Assembly (NCBI GenBank): GCA_943371025.1
Contig: CALRTC020000020.1
Location: forward strand, 1-64,000
Direction: 5' to 3'
Source: Niveispirillum sp943371025
GTDB taxonomy: Bacteria > Pseudomonadota > Alphaproteobacteria > Azospirillales > Azospirillaceae
Length of the DNA stretch: 64,000 bases
Shown: positions 16,638 through 25,061 of the stretch, one piece after another
Position numbering within the stretch: position 1 is the stretch's first letter
Layout: every line of letters starts with the position of its first letter
Program-made: the position numbers and the translations under genes
Notes under the pieces: model-generated
The model's database searches: none
What the model was told of the DNA's origin: nothing
The model's input: the letters and a program-made list of their open reading frames with translations, nothing else

Positions 16638-17990
16638 TTACCCCAGCCACGCCGCCAGATCGGCCAGCGCCCGCGTGCTGTAGGCCTTTTTGCGGTCCTT
16701 GCCGTGCAGTTCCTTGCCGTTGGGCTGGCGTTCGGTCACGGGGGGGAACAGGCCGAAATTGACGTTCATGGGCTGGAACGTCTCCGCCGCCGCCCCGCCC
16801 GTGATATGGGCCAGCAGGGCGCCCAGCGCCGTGGTGCGGGGTGGCAGGCTGGGTTCGGTGCCCAGCCGGTCGGCGGCGGCGAAACGGCCGGCCAGCAGGC
16901 CGACGGCCGCACTTTCCACATAGCCCTCGCAGCCCGTGATCTGCCCGGCAAAGCGCAGGCGGGGCAGGGACTTCAGGCGCAAGGACCCGTCCAGCAGGCG
17001 CGGGGAATTGATGAAGGTGTTGCGGTGCAGACCGCCCAGACGGGCGAATTCCGCATTTTCCAGGCCGGGGATCATGCGGAACACCCGCACCTGTTCGGCA
17101 TATTTCAGCTTGGTCTGGAACCCGACCAGGTTATAGAGCGTGCCCAGCGCATTATCCTGGCGCAGCTGCACCACGGCATAGGGGCGCTTGCCCTCATGCG
17201 GGTTGGTCAGGCCCACGGGCTTCATCGGGCCATAGCGCAGGGTATCGACCCCGCGTTCGGCCATCACCTCGATCGGCAGGCAGCCTTCGAAATAGGGGGT
17301 GTTCTTCTCCCACTCCTTGAAGTCGCCCTTTTCGCCGTCGATCAGCGCCTGGATGAAGGCCTGGTACTGCTCCTTGTCCATGGCGCAGTTGATATAGTCC
17401 TTGCCCGTGCCGCCGGGCCCGACCTTGTCATAGCGCGACTGGAACCAGGCCTTGGACAGGTCGATGCTGTCGGTATGGACGTTGGGGGCGATGGCGTCGA
17501 AGAAGCTCAACTGCTCCTCGCCCGTAAACGCCCGGATGGATTCGGCCAGCTTCATGCTGGTCAGCGGACCCGTGGCGATGATGACATTGTCCCAGTCTTC
17601 GGGCGGGATGCCCGCGACCTCGCCACGCTCCACGCTGATCAGCGGATGGCTGGTCAGGGTCGCCGTCACATGTTCGGCGAAATGGTCGCGATCAACGGCC
17701 AGCGCCCCGCCGGCCGGCACCTTGTGCGTGTCCGCCGCCGTCAGGATCAGCGAGCCGCAGCGCCGCATCTCCTCATGCAGCAGGCCGACAGCGTTATAGT
17801 CGGCATCGTCGGAGCGGAAGGAGTTGGAACAGACCAGCTCCGCAAAATGCTCCGTCTGATGCGCGTCGGTTTTCACCACCGGGCGCATCTCGTGCAGGAT
17901 GACGGGGATGCCGGCCTGGGCGATCTGCCAGGCGGCTTCGCTGCCGGCCATGCCGGCGCCGATGACGTGGATGGGGTTCTGCTGGGTCAT
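16638..17990 (-). CDS. trmFO: Methylenetetrahydrofolate-tRNA-(uracil-5-)-methyltransferase
   Basis: A 450-residue FAD- and folate-dependent enzyme forming ribothymidine at position 54 of the tRNA T-loop. The N-terminal GAGMAGSEAAWQ flavin motif, LVCSNSFRSDD near residue 53, ATGPLTS in the centre, GCLPIEVMAERG and the C-terminal FAGQITGCEGYVESAA-type segment are diagnostic of TrmFO and separate it from MnmG/GidA. The bacterial length is normal. ATG 17990 is the first residue of the family N-terminus, and the ribosome-binding site is weak. It converges on the SPARTA operon and is not part of it. Confidence 0.95.
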   Translation of the reverse strand: MTQQNPIHVIGAGMAGSEAAWQIAQAGIPVILHEMRPVVKTDAHQTEHFAELVCSNSFRSDDADYNAVGLLHEEMRRCGSLILTAADTHKVPAGGALAVDRDHFAEHVTATLTSHPLISVERGEVAGIPPEDWDNVIIATGPLTSMKLAESIRAFTGEEQLSFFDAIAPNVHTDSIDLSKAWFQSRYDKVGPGGTGKDYINCAMDKEQYQAFIQALIDGEKGDFKEWEKNTPYFEGCLPIEVMAERGVDTLRYGPMKPVGLTNPHEGKRPYAVVQLRQDNALGTLYNLVGFQTKLKYAEQVRVFRMIPGLENAEFARLGGLHRNTFINSPRLLDGSLRLKSLPRLRFAGQITGCEGYVESAAVGLLAGRFAAADRLGTEPSLPPRTTALGALLAHITGGAAAETFQPMNVNFGLFPPVTERQPNGKELHGKDRKKAYSTRALADLAAWLG

Positions 17991-18050
17991 GGGCGGTGAT
18001 GTCGCGCGCCCCGCGCCCGGCGTCAAGTCCCCGTCCACGCATGTGATGGT

Positions 18051-18203
18051 TTACATCCGCACCGGGCGCGGTTCGGGGGCGGGTTCCGGCGGGGGGATGG
18101 GATCGGGCGGGCCGCCCGGCTGCGGTGTGGGCTGCTCGTCGGGCGGCGGCACCTCGGTCTGGTCCGGCGGGGTGGAGCCGGGAAGCGGGGGGATGATGCC
18201 CAT
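18051..18203 (-). CDS. Small Pro-rich hypothetical protein (50 aa)
   Basis: A 50-residue reading frame, MGIIPPLPGSTPPDQ to PEPRPVRM, made largely of Pro, Glu, Asp and Gly, with no hydrophobic segment. Support for its being real comes from a good ribosome-binding site (AAGGACAGG about 6 nt before ATG 18203) and its placement 60 bp upstream of trmFO on the same strand. No family is recognised. It could be an unstructured small protein or a chance frame in GC-rich DNA. Confidence 0.45.
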   Translation of the reverse strand: MGIIPPLPGSTPPDQTEVPPPDEQPTPQPGGPPDPIPPPEPAPEPRPVRM

Positions 18204-18344
18204 GGTCCTGTCCTTTCCAATTGAACCTCTGTCCCTTTGCCAACCCCTCAGACGCTGCATTGTTCCCCACACATTGCCACGCTGGACATTTCCGATATCG
18301 GATGTATTGTGCCGGCCCGATCCGTTTATGAGCCGTTTTCCATC

Positions 18345-19715
18345 ATGTCCGCCGTCGTTCATGCCCCCGAATCCCCGTCGCACCGAATCCGCCGCCATGT
18401 GGGCGAGCTGGTGCGGCTGGCCGTTCCCGTGATCATCGCGCGGGCGGGCATCATCGTCATGGCGCTGACCGACACGTTGATCGTCGGCCGCTACAGCGCG
18501 CAGGAACTGGCCTATCTGGGCATGGGCCATTCACCGGTGGCGGTGATGATGGGCGTGCTTGTCGGCCTGCTGCTGGGCACCGTCGTCGTCACCGCCCAGA
18601 CCGTTGGACGGGGGGAAGAGGAGAAGACGGGCGTCATCTGGCGCCGGTCGCTGCCCTATGCTCTGCTGCTGGGGGCGATCATTTCGGGTGTGTGCCTGTT
18701 TGGCGAACAGTTCCTGCTGCTGACGGGACAGGAGCCGGACCTGGCGCGCGGGGCGGGCCGTGTGATGGCGGTGATGGCGTTCGGCATGCCGCCGGCCGCC
18801 CTCTATCTGGCCAGCTCGCTCTACCTGGAAGGGATGAAGCGGCCGCTGCCCGGCATGGTGGCCATGCTGATCGCCAATGTGCTGAACGTGGCCCTGGTCT
18901 GGGTCTTCGTCTGGGGGCAATTCGGCCTGCCGGCGCTGGGTGCCATCGGCGCCGCCTGGTCGACCACCAGCCTGCGCTGGCTGACGGCGTTCGGCATGAT
19001 CGCCTATGTCTGGTGGCATCCCAAACAGCGGGAATGGGGCGTGCGCGGCAGCTTCACCGGCTGGTGGCGGCAGGGGCGGGAACAGCGGCGCATCGGCTAT
19101 GCCGCCGGCCTGTCGAACGGGCTGGAAGGGTCGGCCTTCGGGGCGCTGGCCCTGTTCGCGGGCTGGCTGGGGGCGGTGGGCGTTGCCGCCTATGCCATCG
19201 GTCTGAACCTGATCGCACTGCCCTTCATGTGCGCGCTGGGCATGGCGTCGGCCACATCGGTGCGGGTCGGCAATGCCTATGGCGCGCGCGACCGGACCGA
19301 AACGGTGGTGGCCGGATGGACCGGGCTGGGCGTGACCAGCGCCATCCTGGCCCTGGTCGGGCTGCTGTTCCACCTGTTCCCCGGCTTCATCGCCGGACAA
19401 TTCAGCCAGGACGCGTCCGTGCTGGCCCTGACGGCCCCGATCATCGCCTTTTCGGCCTGGCTGCTGGTGGCCGATGGCGGGCAGGTGGTGATGGCCCAGG
19501 CCCTGCGCGGGCGCAGCGACACCTGGGTGCCCACGGCCCTGCATTTCATCAGCTATTACGCCATCATGATGCCCGTGGGCTGGGCGCTGGCCTTTCCGCT
19601 GGGGCGCGGGGTGCTGGGCCTGTTCGAGGGAATCTTCATCGCCAGTATCGTATCCGTCGGCTTCCTGGCGGCGCGGTTCTGGTGGCTGTCGCGGCGGCCG
19701 ATGCCGGGCGTCTGA
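18345..19715 (+). CDS. MATE-family multidrug/metabolite efflux protein
   Basis: A 456-residue integral membrane protein with about 12 hydrophobic segments in two homologous halves, typical of NorM-type MATE exporters that expel cationic drugs or metabolites using Na+ or H+. Diagnostic parts are MALTDTLIVGRYSAQELAYL in the first helix region, LANSLYLEGMKRP-like sequence near residue 160 and MCALGMASATSVRVGNAYGA at the start of the second half. ATG 18345 is chosen because the helix bundle starts about 25 residues later; in-frame sequence upstream lacks homology. It is divergent from the trmFO pair and 110 bp before gyrA. Confidence 0.88.
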   Translation: MSAVVHAPESPSHRIRRHVGELVRLAVPVIIARAGIIVMALTDTLIVGRYSAQELAYLGMGHSPVAVMMGVLVGLLLGTVVVTAQTVGRGEEEKTGVIWRRSLPYALLLGAIISGVCLFGEQFLLLTGQEPDLARGAGRVMAVMAFGMPPAALYLASSLYLEGMKRPLPGMVAMLIANVLNVALVWVFVWGQFGLPALGAIGAAWSTTSLRWLTAFGMIAYVWWHPKQREWGVRGSFTGWWRQGREQRRIGYAAGLSNGLEGSAFGALALFAGWLGAVGVAAYAIGLNLIALPFMCALGMASATSVRVGNAYGARDRTETVVAGWTGLGVTSAILALVGLLFHLFPGFIAGQFSQDASVLALTAPIIAFSAWLLVADGGQVVMAQALRGRSDTWVPTALHFISYYAIMMPVGWALAFPLGRGVLGLFEGIFIASIVSVGFLAARFWWLSRRPMPGV

Positions 19716-19825
19716 CCGGGGGGCGCCCCTTTCGTTGTTCGCACCCGCGAATGGTGCTACAAGAGGCGTCCGATGGCCGGACCCCGGCCCTTGTTTTGTA
19801 GACCCGTAATGACGAGTTCCGCTCG

Positions 19826-22555
19826 GTGACTTCCACGCCCGCTCTGCCGTCCGATATCACGCCCATCACCATCGAAGATGAGATGCGGCGATCCTATCTC
19901 GATTACGCGATGAGCGTGATTGTGAGCCGAGCCCTGCCGGATGTGCGTGACGGTCTGAAACCCGTGCATCGCCGCATCCTTTACGCCATGAAGGAAGGCG
20001 GCTACGACAGCACCAAGCCGTACAAGAAATCGGCGCGTATCGTCGGTGACGTGATGGGTAAATACCATCCGCACGGCGACAGCGCGATCTATGACGCCAT
20101 GGTCCGCATGGCGCAGGATTTCTCCATGCGCCTGCCCCTGATCGACGGTCAGGGCAATTACGGCTCCATGGATGGCGACGCGGCGGCGGCCATGCGCTAT
20201 ACCGAGGCCCGTCTGGCCAAGGTGGCGGAGTTCATGCTGGACGATATCGACAAGGAAACGGTCGATTTCCAGGCGAACTATGACGAATCGGAAGAAGAAC
20301 CGACCGTCCTGCCGGCCAAGTTCCCCAATCTGCTGATCAATGGCGCCGGCGGCATCGCCGTCGGCATGGCCACCAACATCCCGCCCCATAATCTGGGCGA
20401 GGTGATCGACGCCTGTCTGGCCTATATCGACAATCCCGACATCTCCATCGATGAGCTGATCGAGATCGTCCCCGGCCCGGACTTCCCGACCGGCGCCCTG
20501 ATCCTGGGTCGGTCCGGCATCCGGTCCGCCTTCCATACCGGCCGTGGCAGCGTGATCATGCGCGCCAAGACGGAAGTGGAGGAGATCCGCAAGGATCGCT
20601 GGGCCATCGTCGCCACGGAGATCCCGTTCCAGGTCAACAAGTCCAAGCTGCTGGAACGCATCGCCGAATGTGTGAATGAGAAGCTGGTCGAAGGCATCAG
20701 CGACGTCCGCGATGAAAGCGACCGCGACGGCGTGCGCGTGGTGGTCGAGCTGAAGCGCGACGCCGTGGCCGAGGTCGTTCTGGCCCAGCTTTTCCGGCAT
20801 ACGGCGCTGCAGACCAGCTTCGGCGTCAATATGCTGGCGCTGAATGGCGGCCGGCCGGAACTGATGGACCTGAAGGCCATCATCGCCGCCTTTGTCCGCT
20901 TCCGTGAGCAGGTGGTGACCCGCCGCACCGAGTTCGAGCTGGGCAAGGCGCGGGAACGCGCGCACATCTTGGTCGGCCTGGCCGTGGCCGTGTCCAACCT
21001 GGACGAGATGATCGCGCTGATCCGCAATGCGCCCGACCCGCAGTCGGCGCGCGAGCAGATGATGGAACGCGACTGGCCGGCCACCGATGTCGCGCCGCTG
21101 ATCGCGCTGATCGACGAGCCGGGCCGCGGCCTGTCGGAGGCCGGCGGCTACCGCCTGTCGGAAGCCCAGGCCCGCGCCATCCTGGATCTGCGCCTGCACC
21201 GCCTGACCGGGCTGGAGCGGGACAAGATCGGCGAGGAGCTGACCGGCGTCACCGACCAGATCAAGTATTTCCTGGCCGTGCTGGCCGACCGCGGCCTGCT
21301 GCTGGACATCATCCGCAACGAGCTGGGCGACATGAAGGCCCGCTTCGCCACCCCGCGCCGGACCACCATCGAGGAATCGGAGTTCGAGTCCGATATCGAG
21401 GACCTGATCCAGCGCGAGGACATGGTCGTCATCGTGACCCAGGGCGGCTATATCAAGCGCGTACCGGTCTCCACCTATCGTGCCCAGGCGCGCGGCGGCA
21501 AGGGACGGTCGGGCATGAGCCTGAAGGCGGAGGACAATGTCTCCGACCTGTTCGTGGCCAATACCCATACGCCCATGCTGTTCTTCACCAGCCGCGGCAT
21601 CGTCCACAAGCTGAAGGTCTATCGCCTGCCGCAGGGCACGCCGCAGACGCGCGGCAAGGCGCTGGTCAATCTGCTGCCGCTGGAAGAGGGGGAGACCATC
21701 TCCACCGTCATGCCGATGCCGGAGGATGAGGGCACCTGGGGCGATCTGGAGATCGTGTTCGCCACCAGCAAGGGCGGCATCCGCCGGAACAAGCTGTCGG
21801 ACTTCCAGAATATCCGCGCCAACGGCCTGATCGCCATGAAGCTGGAGGAGGAAGGGGAGACCCTGATCGCCGTCCGCACCTGCAGCGATCAGGATGATGC
21901 GCTGCTGGCCACGCATCTGGGCCGCTGCATCCGCTTCCCCGTGACGGAAGTGCGCGTGTTCAGTGGCCGCACGTCGACCGGTGTGCGCGGCATCAGGCTG
22001 GCCGACGGCGACAGCGTCATCGGCATGTCGATCCTGCACCATACCGACTACACGATGGAGGAGCGGGCCGCCTACCTGAAGCAGGCGCGTGAGCTGCGTC
22101 GGGCCGAGGGTGAGGATACCGACGATGCCGTCGATGTGGATGCCGAGCCCGTGGGCGAGGCGGCCCTGACGCCCGAACAGTTCGCGGAGATGCAGGCGCG
22201 GGAGGAGATCATCCTGACTGTGTCCGAGCAGGGCTTCGGCAAGCGCACGTCTGCCTATGAATACCGGCTGACGGGCCGTGGCGGGCAGGGCATCTGGAAC
22301 ATGGACATGGGCGACCGCAACAGGGCCATCGCGGCCGTGTTCCCCATCCATGAAACAGACCAGCTGATGATGGTCAGCGATGGCGGCCAGGTCATCCGCA
22401 TGCCTGTCCACGACATCCGCCTGACCGGCCGCAAGAGCAAGGGCGTGACCCTGTTCCGTCTGTCGGGTGAGGAGAAGGTCGTGTCTGTGGCGCGGCTTGA
22501 GGATGATGGCAGTGGCGATGCCGTCTCCGGCGACACCGAATCCGTAACCGAGTGA
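19826..22555 (+). CDS. gyrA: DNA gyrase subunit A
   Basis: The 909-residue A subunit of the type II topoisomerase that introduces negative supercoils. The N-terminus has RSYLDYAMSVIVSRALPDVRDGLKPVHRR-type winged-helix sequence, with catalytic Tyr in AAAAMRYTEARL near residue 130. Six C-terminal DNA-wrapping blades follow, with the GyrA box seen as QARGGKGRSGMS. The quinolone-resistance region reads HPHGDSAIYD, that is, the drug-sensitive Ser and Asp. The start is GTG 19826; the ATG at 19809 is out of frame and closes at once. An acidic insert (EGEDTDDAVDVDAE) precedes the last blades. coaD follows 109 bp downstream, a common alphaproteobacterial arrangement. Confidence 0.97.
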   Translation: MTSTPALPSDITPITIEDEMRRSYLDYAMSVIVSRALPDVRDGLKPVHRRILYAMKEGGYDSTKPYKKSARIVGDVMGKYHPHGDSAIYDAMVRMAQDFSMRLPLIDGQGNYGSMDGDAAAAMRYTEARLAKVAEFMLDDIDKETVDFQANYDESEEEPTVLPAKFPNLLINGAGGIAVGMATNIPPHNLGEVIDACLAYIDNPDISIDELIEIVPGPDFPTGALILGRSGIRSAFHTGRGSVIMRAKTEVEEIRKDRWAIVATEIPFQVNKSKLLERIAECVNEKLVEGISDVRDESDRDGVRVVVELKRDAVAEVVLAQLFRHTALQTSFGVNMLALNGGRPELMDLKAIIAAFVRFREQVVTRRTEFELGKARERAHILVGLAVAVSNLDEMIALIRNAPDPQSAREQMMERDWPATDVAPLIALIDEPGRGLSEAGGYRLSEAQARAILDLRLHRLTGLERDKIGEELTGVTDQIKYFLAVLADRGLLLDIIRNELGDMKARFATPRRTTIEESEFESDIEDLIQREDMVVIVTQGGYIKRVPVSTYRAQARGGKGRSGMSLKAEDNVSDLFVANTHTPMLFFTSRGIVHKLKVYRLPQGTPQTRGKALVNLLPLEEGETISTVMPMPEDEGTWGDLEIVFATSKGGIRRNKLSDFQNIRANGLIAMKLEEEGETLIAVRTCSDQDDALLATHLGRCIRFPVTEVRVFSGRTSTGVRGIRLADGDSVIGMSILHHTDYTMEERAAYLKQARELRRAEGEDTDDAVDVDAEPVGEAALTPEQFAEMQAREEIILTVSEQGFGKRTSAYEYRLTGRGGQGIWNMDMGDRNRAIAAVFPIHETDQLMMVSDGGQVIRMPVHDIRLTGRKSKGVTLFRLSGEEKVVSVARLEDDGSGDAVSGDTESVTE

Positions 22556-22664
22556 GTTCCACATGCCGCAGGGGGCGATGGATCCCCCGCACGGCCCCAG
22601 TGAAAGAATGTGTCCGGGCGAAGGACCCGGACCGACTGGGCACCAGGGGAAGGGGATTTCCAAT

Positions 22665-23192
22665 ATGGCGGTACGGCGTATCGGCGTGTATCCGGGTACT
22701 TTCGACCCGATCACCAACGGCCATTTCGACATTATCCAGCGCGCCGTGCGTATGGTCGATCATCTGATCGTCGGTGTCGCCAGCAATGCTGGCAAAGGCC
22801 CGCTCTACAGCACGGCCGAGCGTGTGGCGCTGGTCACCGGTGAACTGGCCACGCTGAGCCAGCAGGGCTTCAGCGTGGAAGTCCGGCCCTTCGACCAGTT
22901 GCTGATGAAGTTCGCCGTTGAATGCGGTGCCAATGTCATCATCCGCGGCCTGCGCGCCGTGTCGGATTTCGAATATGAATTCCAGATGGCCGGCATGAAT
23001 GCCCGGCTGAACCCGGCCATCGACACGGTCTTCCTGATGGCGTCCGACAAGCACCAGTTCATTTCCTCACGATTCGTGAAGGAGATCGGACGGCTAGGCG
23101 GCGATATCAGCCAGTTCGTCAGCCCGCGCGTGGCGACCAGTCTGCAAGCCCAGTTCGAGGCGGAGCGTGCCGCGGCCGGAAAGTCGGTATAA
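22665..23192 (+). CDS. coaD: Phosphopantetheine adenylyltransferase
   Basis: The 175-residue enzyme of coenzyme A synthesis that transfers AMP from ATP to 4'-phosphopantetheine. It has the nucleotidyltransferase T/HxGH motif in YPGTFDPITNGHFDII (residues 9-24), IIRGLRAVSDFEYEFQMA in the middle and the ISSRFVKEI loop near the C-terminus. ATG 22665 has AGGGGAAGGGG a few bases upstream and begins directly before the first beta strand. An in-frame start about 100 bp upstream would only add Pro/Gly sequence. It probably shares a transcript with gyrA. Confidence 0.96.
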   Translation: MAVRRIGVYPGTFDPITNGHFDIIQRAVRMVDHLIVGVASNAGKGPLYSTAERVALVTGELATLSQQGFSVEVRPFDQLLMKFAVECGANVIIRGLRAVSDFEYEFQMAGMNARLNPAIDTVFLMASDKHQFISSRFVKEIGRLGGDISQFVSPRVATSLQAQFEAERAAAGKSV

Positions 23193-23231
23193 TACCAGTT
23201 CCCGATGAGTAAGCCTCATCGGGAACTGGTA
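23193..23231 (+). terminator. 16-bp hairpin directly after coaD
   Basis: TACCAGTTCCCGATGA and its exact complement TCATCGGGAACTGGTA enclose a 7-nt loop, beginning at the base after the coaD stop. There is no T-run. It probably works with the stronger hairpin at 23292-23337, or is a stabilising or processing element. Confidence 0.5.
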
Positions 23232-23252
23232 CGGCGGCGCTGGTAATTGAAG

Positions 23253-23278
23253 CCCAGTGACCGGTTCCGATCACTGGG
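23253..23278. repeat. 8-bp palindrome between coaD and tRNA-Lys
   Basis: CCCAGTGA and TCACTGGG enclose a 10-nt centre. It is the middle of three hairpins in a 145-bp intergenic region. Confidence 0.5.
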
Positions 23279-23291
23279 ACGTGGCATAAGC

Positions 23292-23337
23292 CCAAAAGCA
23301 AAAGGCCCGGGAGCGATCCCGGGCCTTTTGCTTTTGG
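23292..23337. terminator. Strong bidirectional terminator between coaD and tRNA-Lys
   Basis: A perfect 21-bp stem around a GCGA tetraloop. The GC core GGCCCGGGA/TCCCGGGCC is bordered on each side by TTTTGCTTTT when read on the corresponding strand, so it can stop both the gyrA-coaD transcript and the converging tRNA-Lys transcript. Confidence 0.87.
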
Positions 23338-23352
23338 TACTGCCTTCGAGAA

Positions 23353-23428
23353 TGGTGATCCCGTCGGGATTCGAACCCGAGACCCCATGATTAAAAGTCA
23401 CGTGCTCTACCGGCTGAGCTACGGGATC
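23353..23428 (-). tRNA. tRNA-Lys (anticodon UUU)
   Basis: A 76-nt cloverleaf on the minus strand. The acceptor arms GATCCCG and CGGGATC pair perfectly, the discriminator is A, and CCA is encoded. The D-arm has GCTCAGCCGGTAGAGC, the anticodon loop CTTTTAA gives UUU, and the T-arm contains GGTTCGAATCC. It converges on coaD with a bidirectional terminator between them. No integrase or prophage-like DNA adjoins its 3' end. Confidence 0.97.
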
Positions 23429-23560
23429 ATCCTCGCGAAGTGGCGCGCAACATAGGCGGGTGAGGCGGCCACGTCAACATGTGCGATGCAGCACCGGACG
23501 GCTGCAACGGCCCCATGCAGTTCTGCCGCATGAAGGGCGGACGAACCGGCCGTGTCCGGA

Positions 23561-24565
23561 TCAGGTGGCCACCCCATCACCCCCGACGCGACGGCGCAGA
23601 TTGCCGACCGTCTGCGGAGACACCCCGACGCGGCGGGCGATTTCCCGGTCCGGCAGGGCGGCCGTGGCCGGATCGGACAACAGGCGCACCACTTCCTCTC
23701 GCCGTTCCGACGCCGTGCGGAAATGGGTCGGCTGGCCGATGGCGGCGGCATCGCCGTCCTGTTCGCGTGCAACGCGATCCAGGCTGGCCAGATGGCGCAG
23801 GTCGGCCAGGATCGCCGCCTCCACCCAGCTGCCCCGCCCGCTATGCGCCCGCCAATATTCTGCCCGGGCCAGCGCATCCTGGATGGAGCCGGCGCGCAGG
23901 CTGTGTTCCACCAGCCGCCGGATGACAATGGCGCGGGCATAGGCGGGCAGGTCCAGATGGCTGGTCGGATCGACGGAGGCGTCCTCCGTATCGGTTCCAT
24001 CCAATCCGCGGATGGCGGCGATTTCCTGACCGCGCCGTTCCCAATATTCCAGTTCCGCCAGGGCCCCGGCCACCGTAATGGGCAGCGAATAGGCCCCTTC
24101 CACGGCCCGCTTCACCTCCGGCGGCATGTGCCGCGGCAGGCTGCTGCGGGTCCAGCCGGACAGGCTGCGGGTCCAGCGTTCGTTGGGCGGTTCTTGGGAC
24201 TGCGACCAGCGGGAGACGGCGGCGCGTAGCAACTTCTCCCGCGAGCAAGGCGCCAGGACGGCATCGCGGCTGCCATGGCGTGCCATGACCGATTGCGCGT
24301 CGGGCGGCTCTGCCCTTGCCCGGCGTCCGCGAAAATCCGGGCGTGGCGCTGGGGACGCTGGCGGCGGCGGCGGCGGCGGTGGTGGCGGCTCCACCGCTGG
24401 CGGTGCGCGACGATCCACATCCATCAGCATGGTGGCCAGATCGGCGAAACGCTTGCCGTCGCGGGCCAGCAGCCGGCGTGCGGTTTCAATGGCGGCCGCG
24501 GCCTCACCCTCGTTCGAACTGTCCACCAGGGCCAGGACCTTGCCCAGCTTCACCAGATCCAACAT
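23561..24565 (-). CDS. Putative HTH regulator with DUF2786-like N-terminus
   Basis: A 334-residue protein. Residues 1-50 (LGKVLALVDSSNEGEAAAAI, then RRLLARDGKRFADL) resemble the short helical DUF2786 module. Residues about 60-70 are a run of Pro, and a middle helical region includes ELEYWERRG. The C-terminus carries a clear helix-turn-helix, LPDREIARRVGVSPQTVGNL, of the kind that reads DNA. ATG 24565 is chosen because the N-terminal module begins there. Two GTCCA-N3-TGGAC palindromes lie just upstream of the start, suggesting autoregulation. The target pathway is unknown. The neighbouring chemotaxis operon is divergent and could be a target. Confidence 0.6.
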   Translation of the reverse strand: MLDLVKLGKVLALVDSSNEGEAAAAIETARRLLARDGKRFADLATMLMDVDRRAPPAVEPPPPPPPPPPASPAPRPDFRGRRARAEPPDAQSVMARHGSRDAVLAPCSREKLLRAAVSRWSQSQEPPNERWTRSLSGWTRSSLPRHMPPEVKRAVEGAYSLPITVAGALAELEYWERRGQEIAAIRGLDGTDTEDASVDPTSHLDLPAYARAIVIRRLVEHSLRAGSIQDALARAEYWRAHSGRGSWVEAAILADLRHLASLDRVAREQDGDAAAIGQPTHFRTASERREEVVRLLSDPATAALPDREIARRVGVSPQTVGNLRRRVGGDGVAT

Positions 24566-24570
24566 GCGCA

Positions 24571-24587
24571 CCGTCCATTTTGGACGG
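24571..24587. promoter_or_regulatory. Operator-like palindrome, copy 1
   Basis: CCGTCCATTTTGGACGG has 7-bp arms around a 3-bp centre. It lies 6 bp upstream of the HTH regulator's ATG (minus strand), where it would overlap the ribosome-binding region or promoter. Confidence 0.5.
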
Positions 24588-24612
24588 ACAGCATAGCAGT
24601 CCCGGGGCGCTT

Positions 24613-24625
24613 GTCCAGATTGGAC
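24613..24625. promoter_or_regulatory. Operator-like palindrome, copy 2
   Basis: GTCCAGATTGGAC repeats the GTCCA-N3-TGGAC pattern of the site at 24571-24587, followed by GG in both. The two centres are 40 bp apart, close to four helical turns, as expected for cooperating dimers. Confidence 0.5.
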
Positions 24626-25061
24626 GGTCTTTCCGGCGGAAACATCGCGTTCCAGCCGTATCGCCCCGATTCCAGCAAGGGGGCCTTCGGGAAGAACCGT
24701 TGGTTGCGGCTGCAGACCGCCGCGACTCACGCCCAACCTCGGTCCGTCCCCGCCCGAATCTCTGCCAGGGCTGCCGCCTTGGTTTCTGGTCACCTGCCAT
24801 CGGCGGTCCTTGCGGGCCGCCCATCACGGCGTGATGTCGCAAGTGGTGGATACGGGCATCGCCAATTCGGAAACGCAAGCATGTTACCCTGCAGCCAAGG
24901 ACACGCGATGAAATGTTGATGATCATTTGTCGATGGCGCGCAGAATCCGGCATCGGAAAGGGTGCAATCATTTGCTGCCCTCGCCCCGATGGTGGTAGCA
25001 ATAGAGGTGGTGTCGCCAGTGTCCGACGCGTGGGGCGGGCGGAAGGGCGACCCCGTCAGCA

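Larger units (their letters stand above)
24566..25061. other. Intergenic region between divergent regulator and CheZ operon
   Basis: These 496 bp hold the two operator-like palindromes near the left end and an AT-richer stretch around 24880-24960, likely promoter DNA for the CheZ-like operon. No credible protein or RNA gene is seen. The short frames present have no protein-like composition. Confidence 0.5.

Noticed and set aside
16467..17999. A 510-codon frame antisense to trmFO
   Set aside because: trmFO motifs on the minus strand are unambiguous, and the plus frame has only shadow composition.
19757..22732. A 991-codon open frame antisense to gyrA
   Set aside because: It mirrors gyrA codons in high-GC DNA, has His/Gln/Arg-rich low-quality composition and no recognisable domain.
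23353..23428. tRNA-Lys as an integration site of a genomic island
   Set aside because: No integrase, direct repeat of the tRNA 3' end or composition shift is visible beside it.
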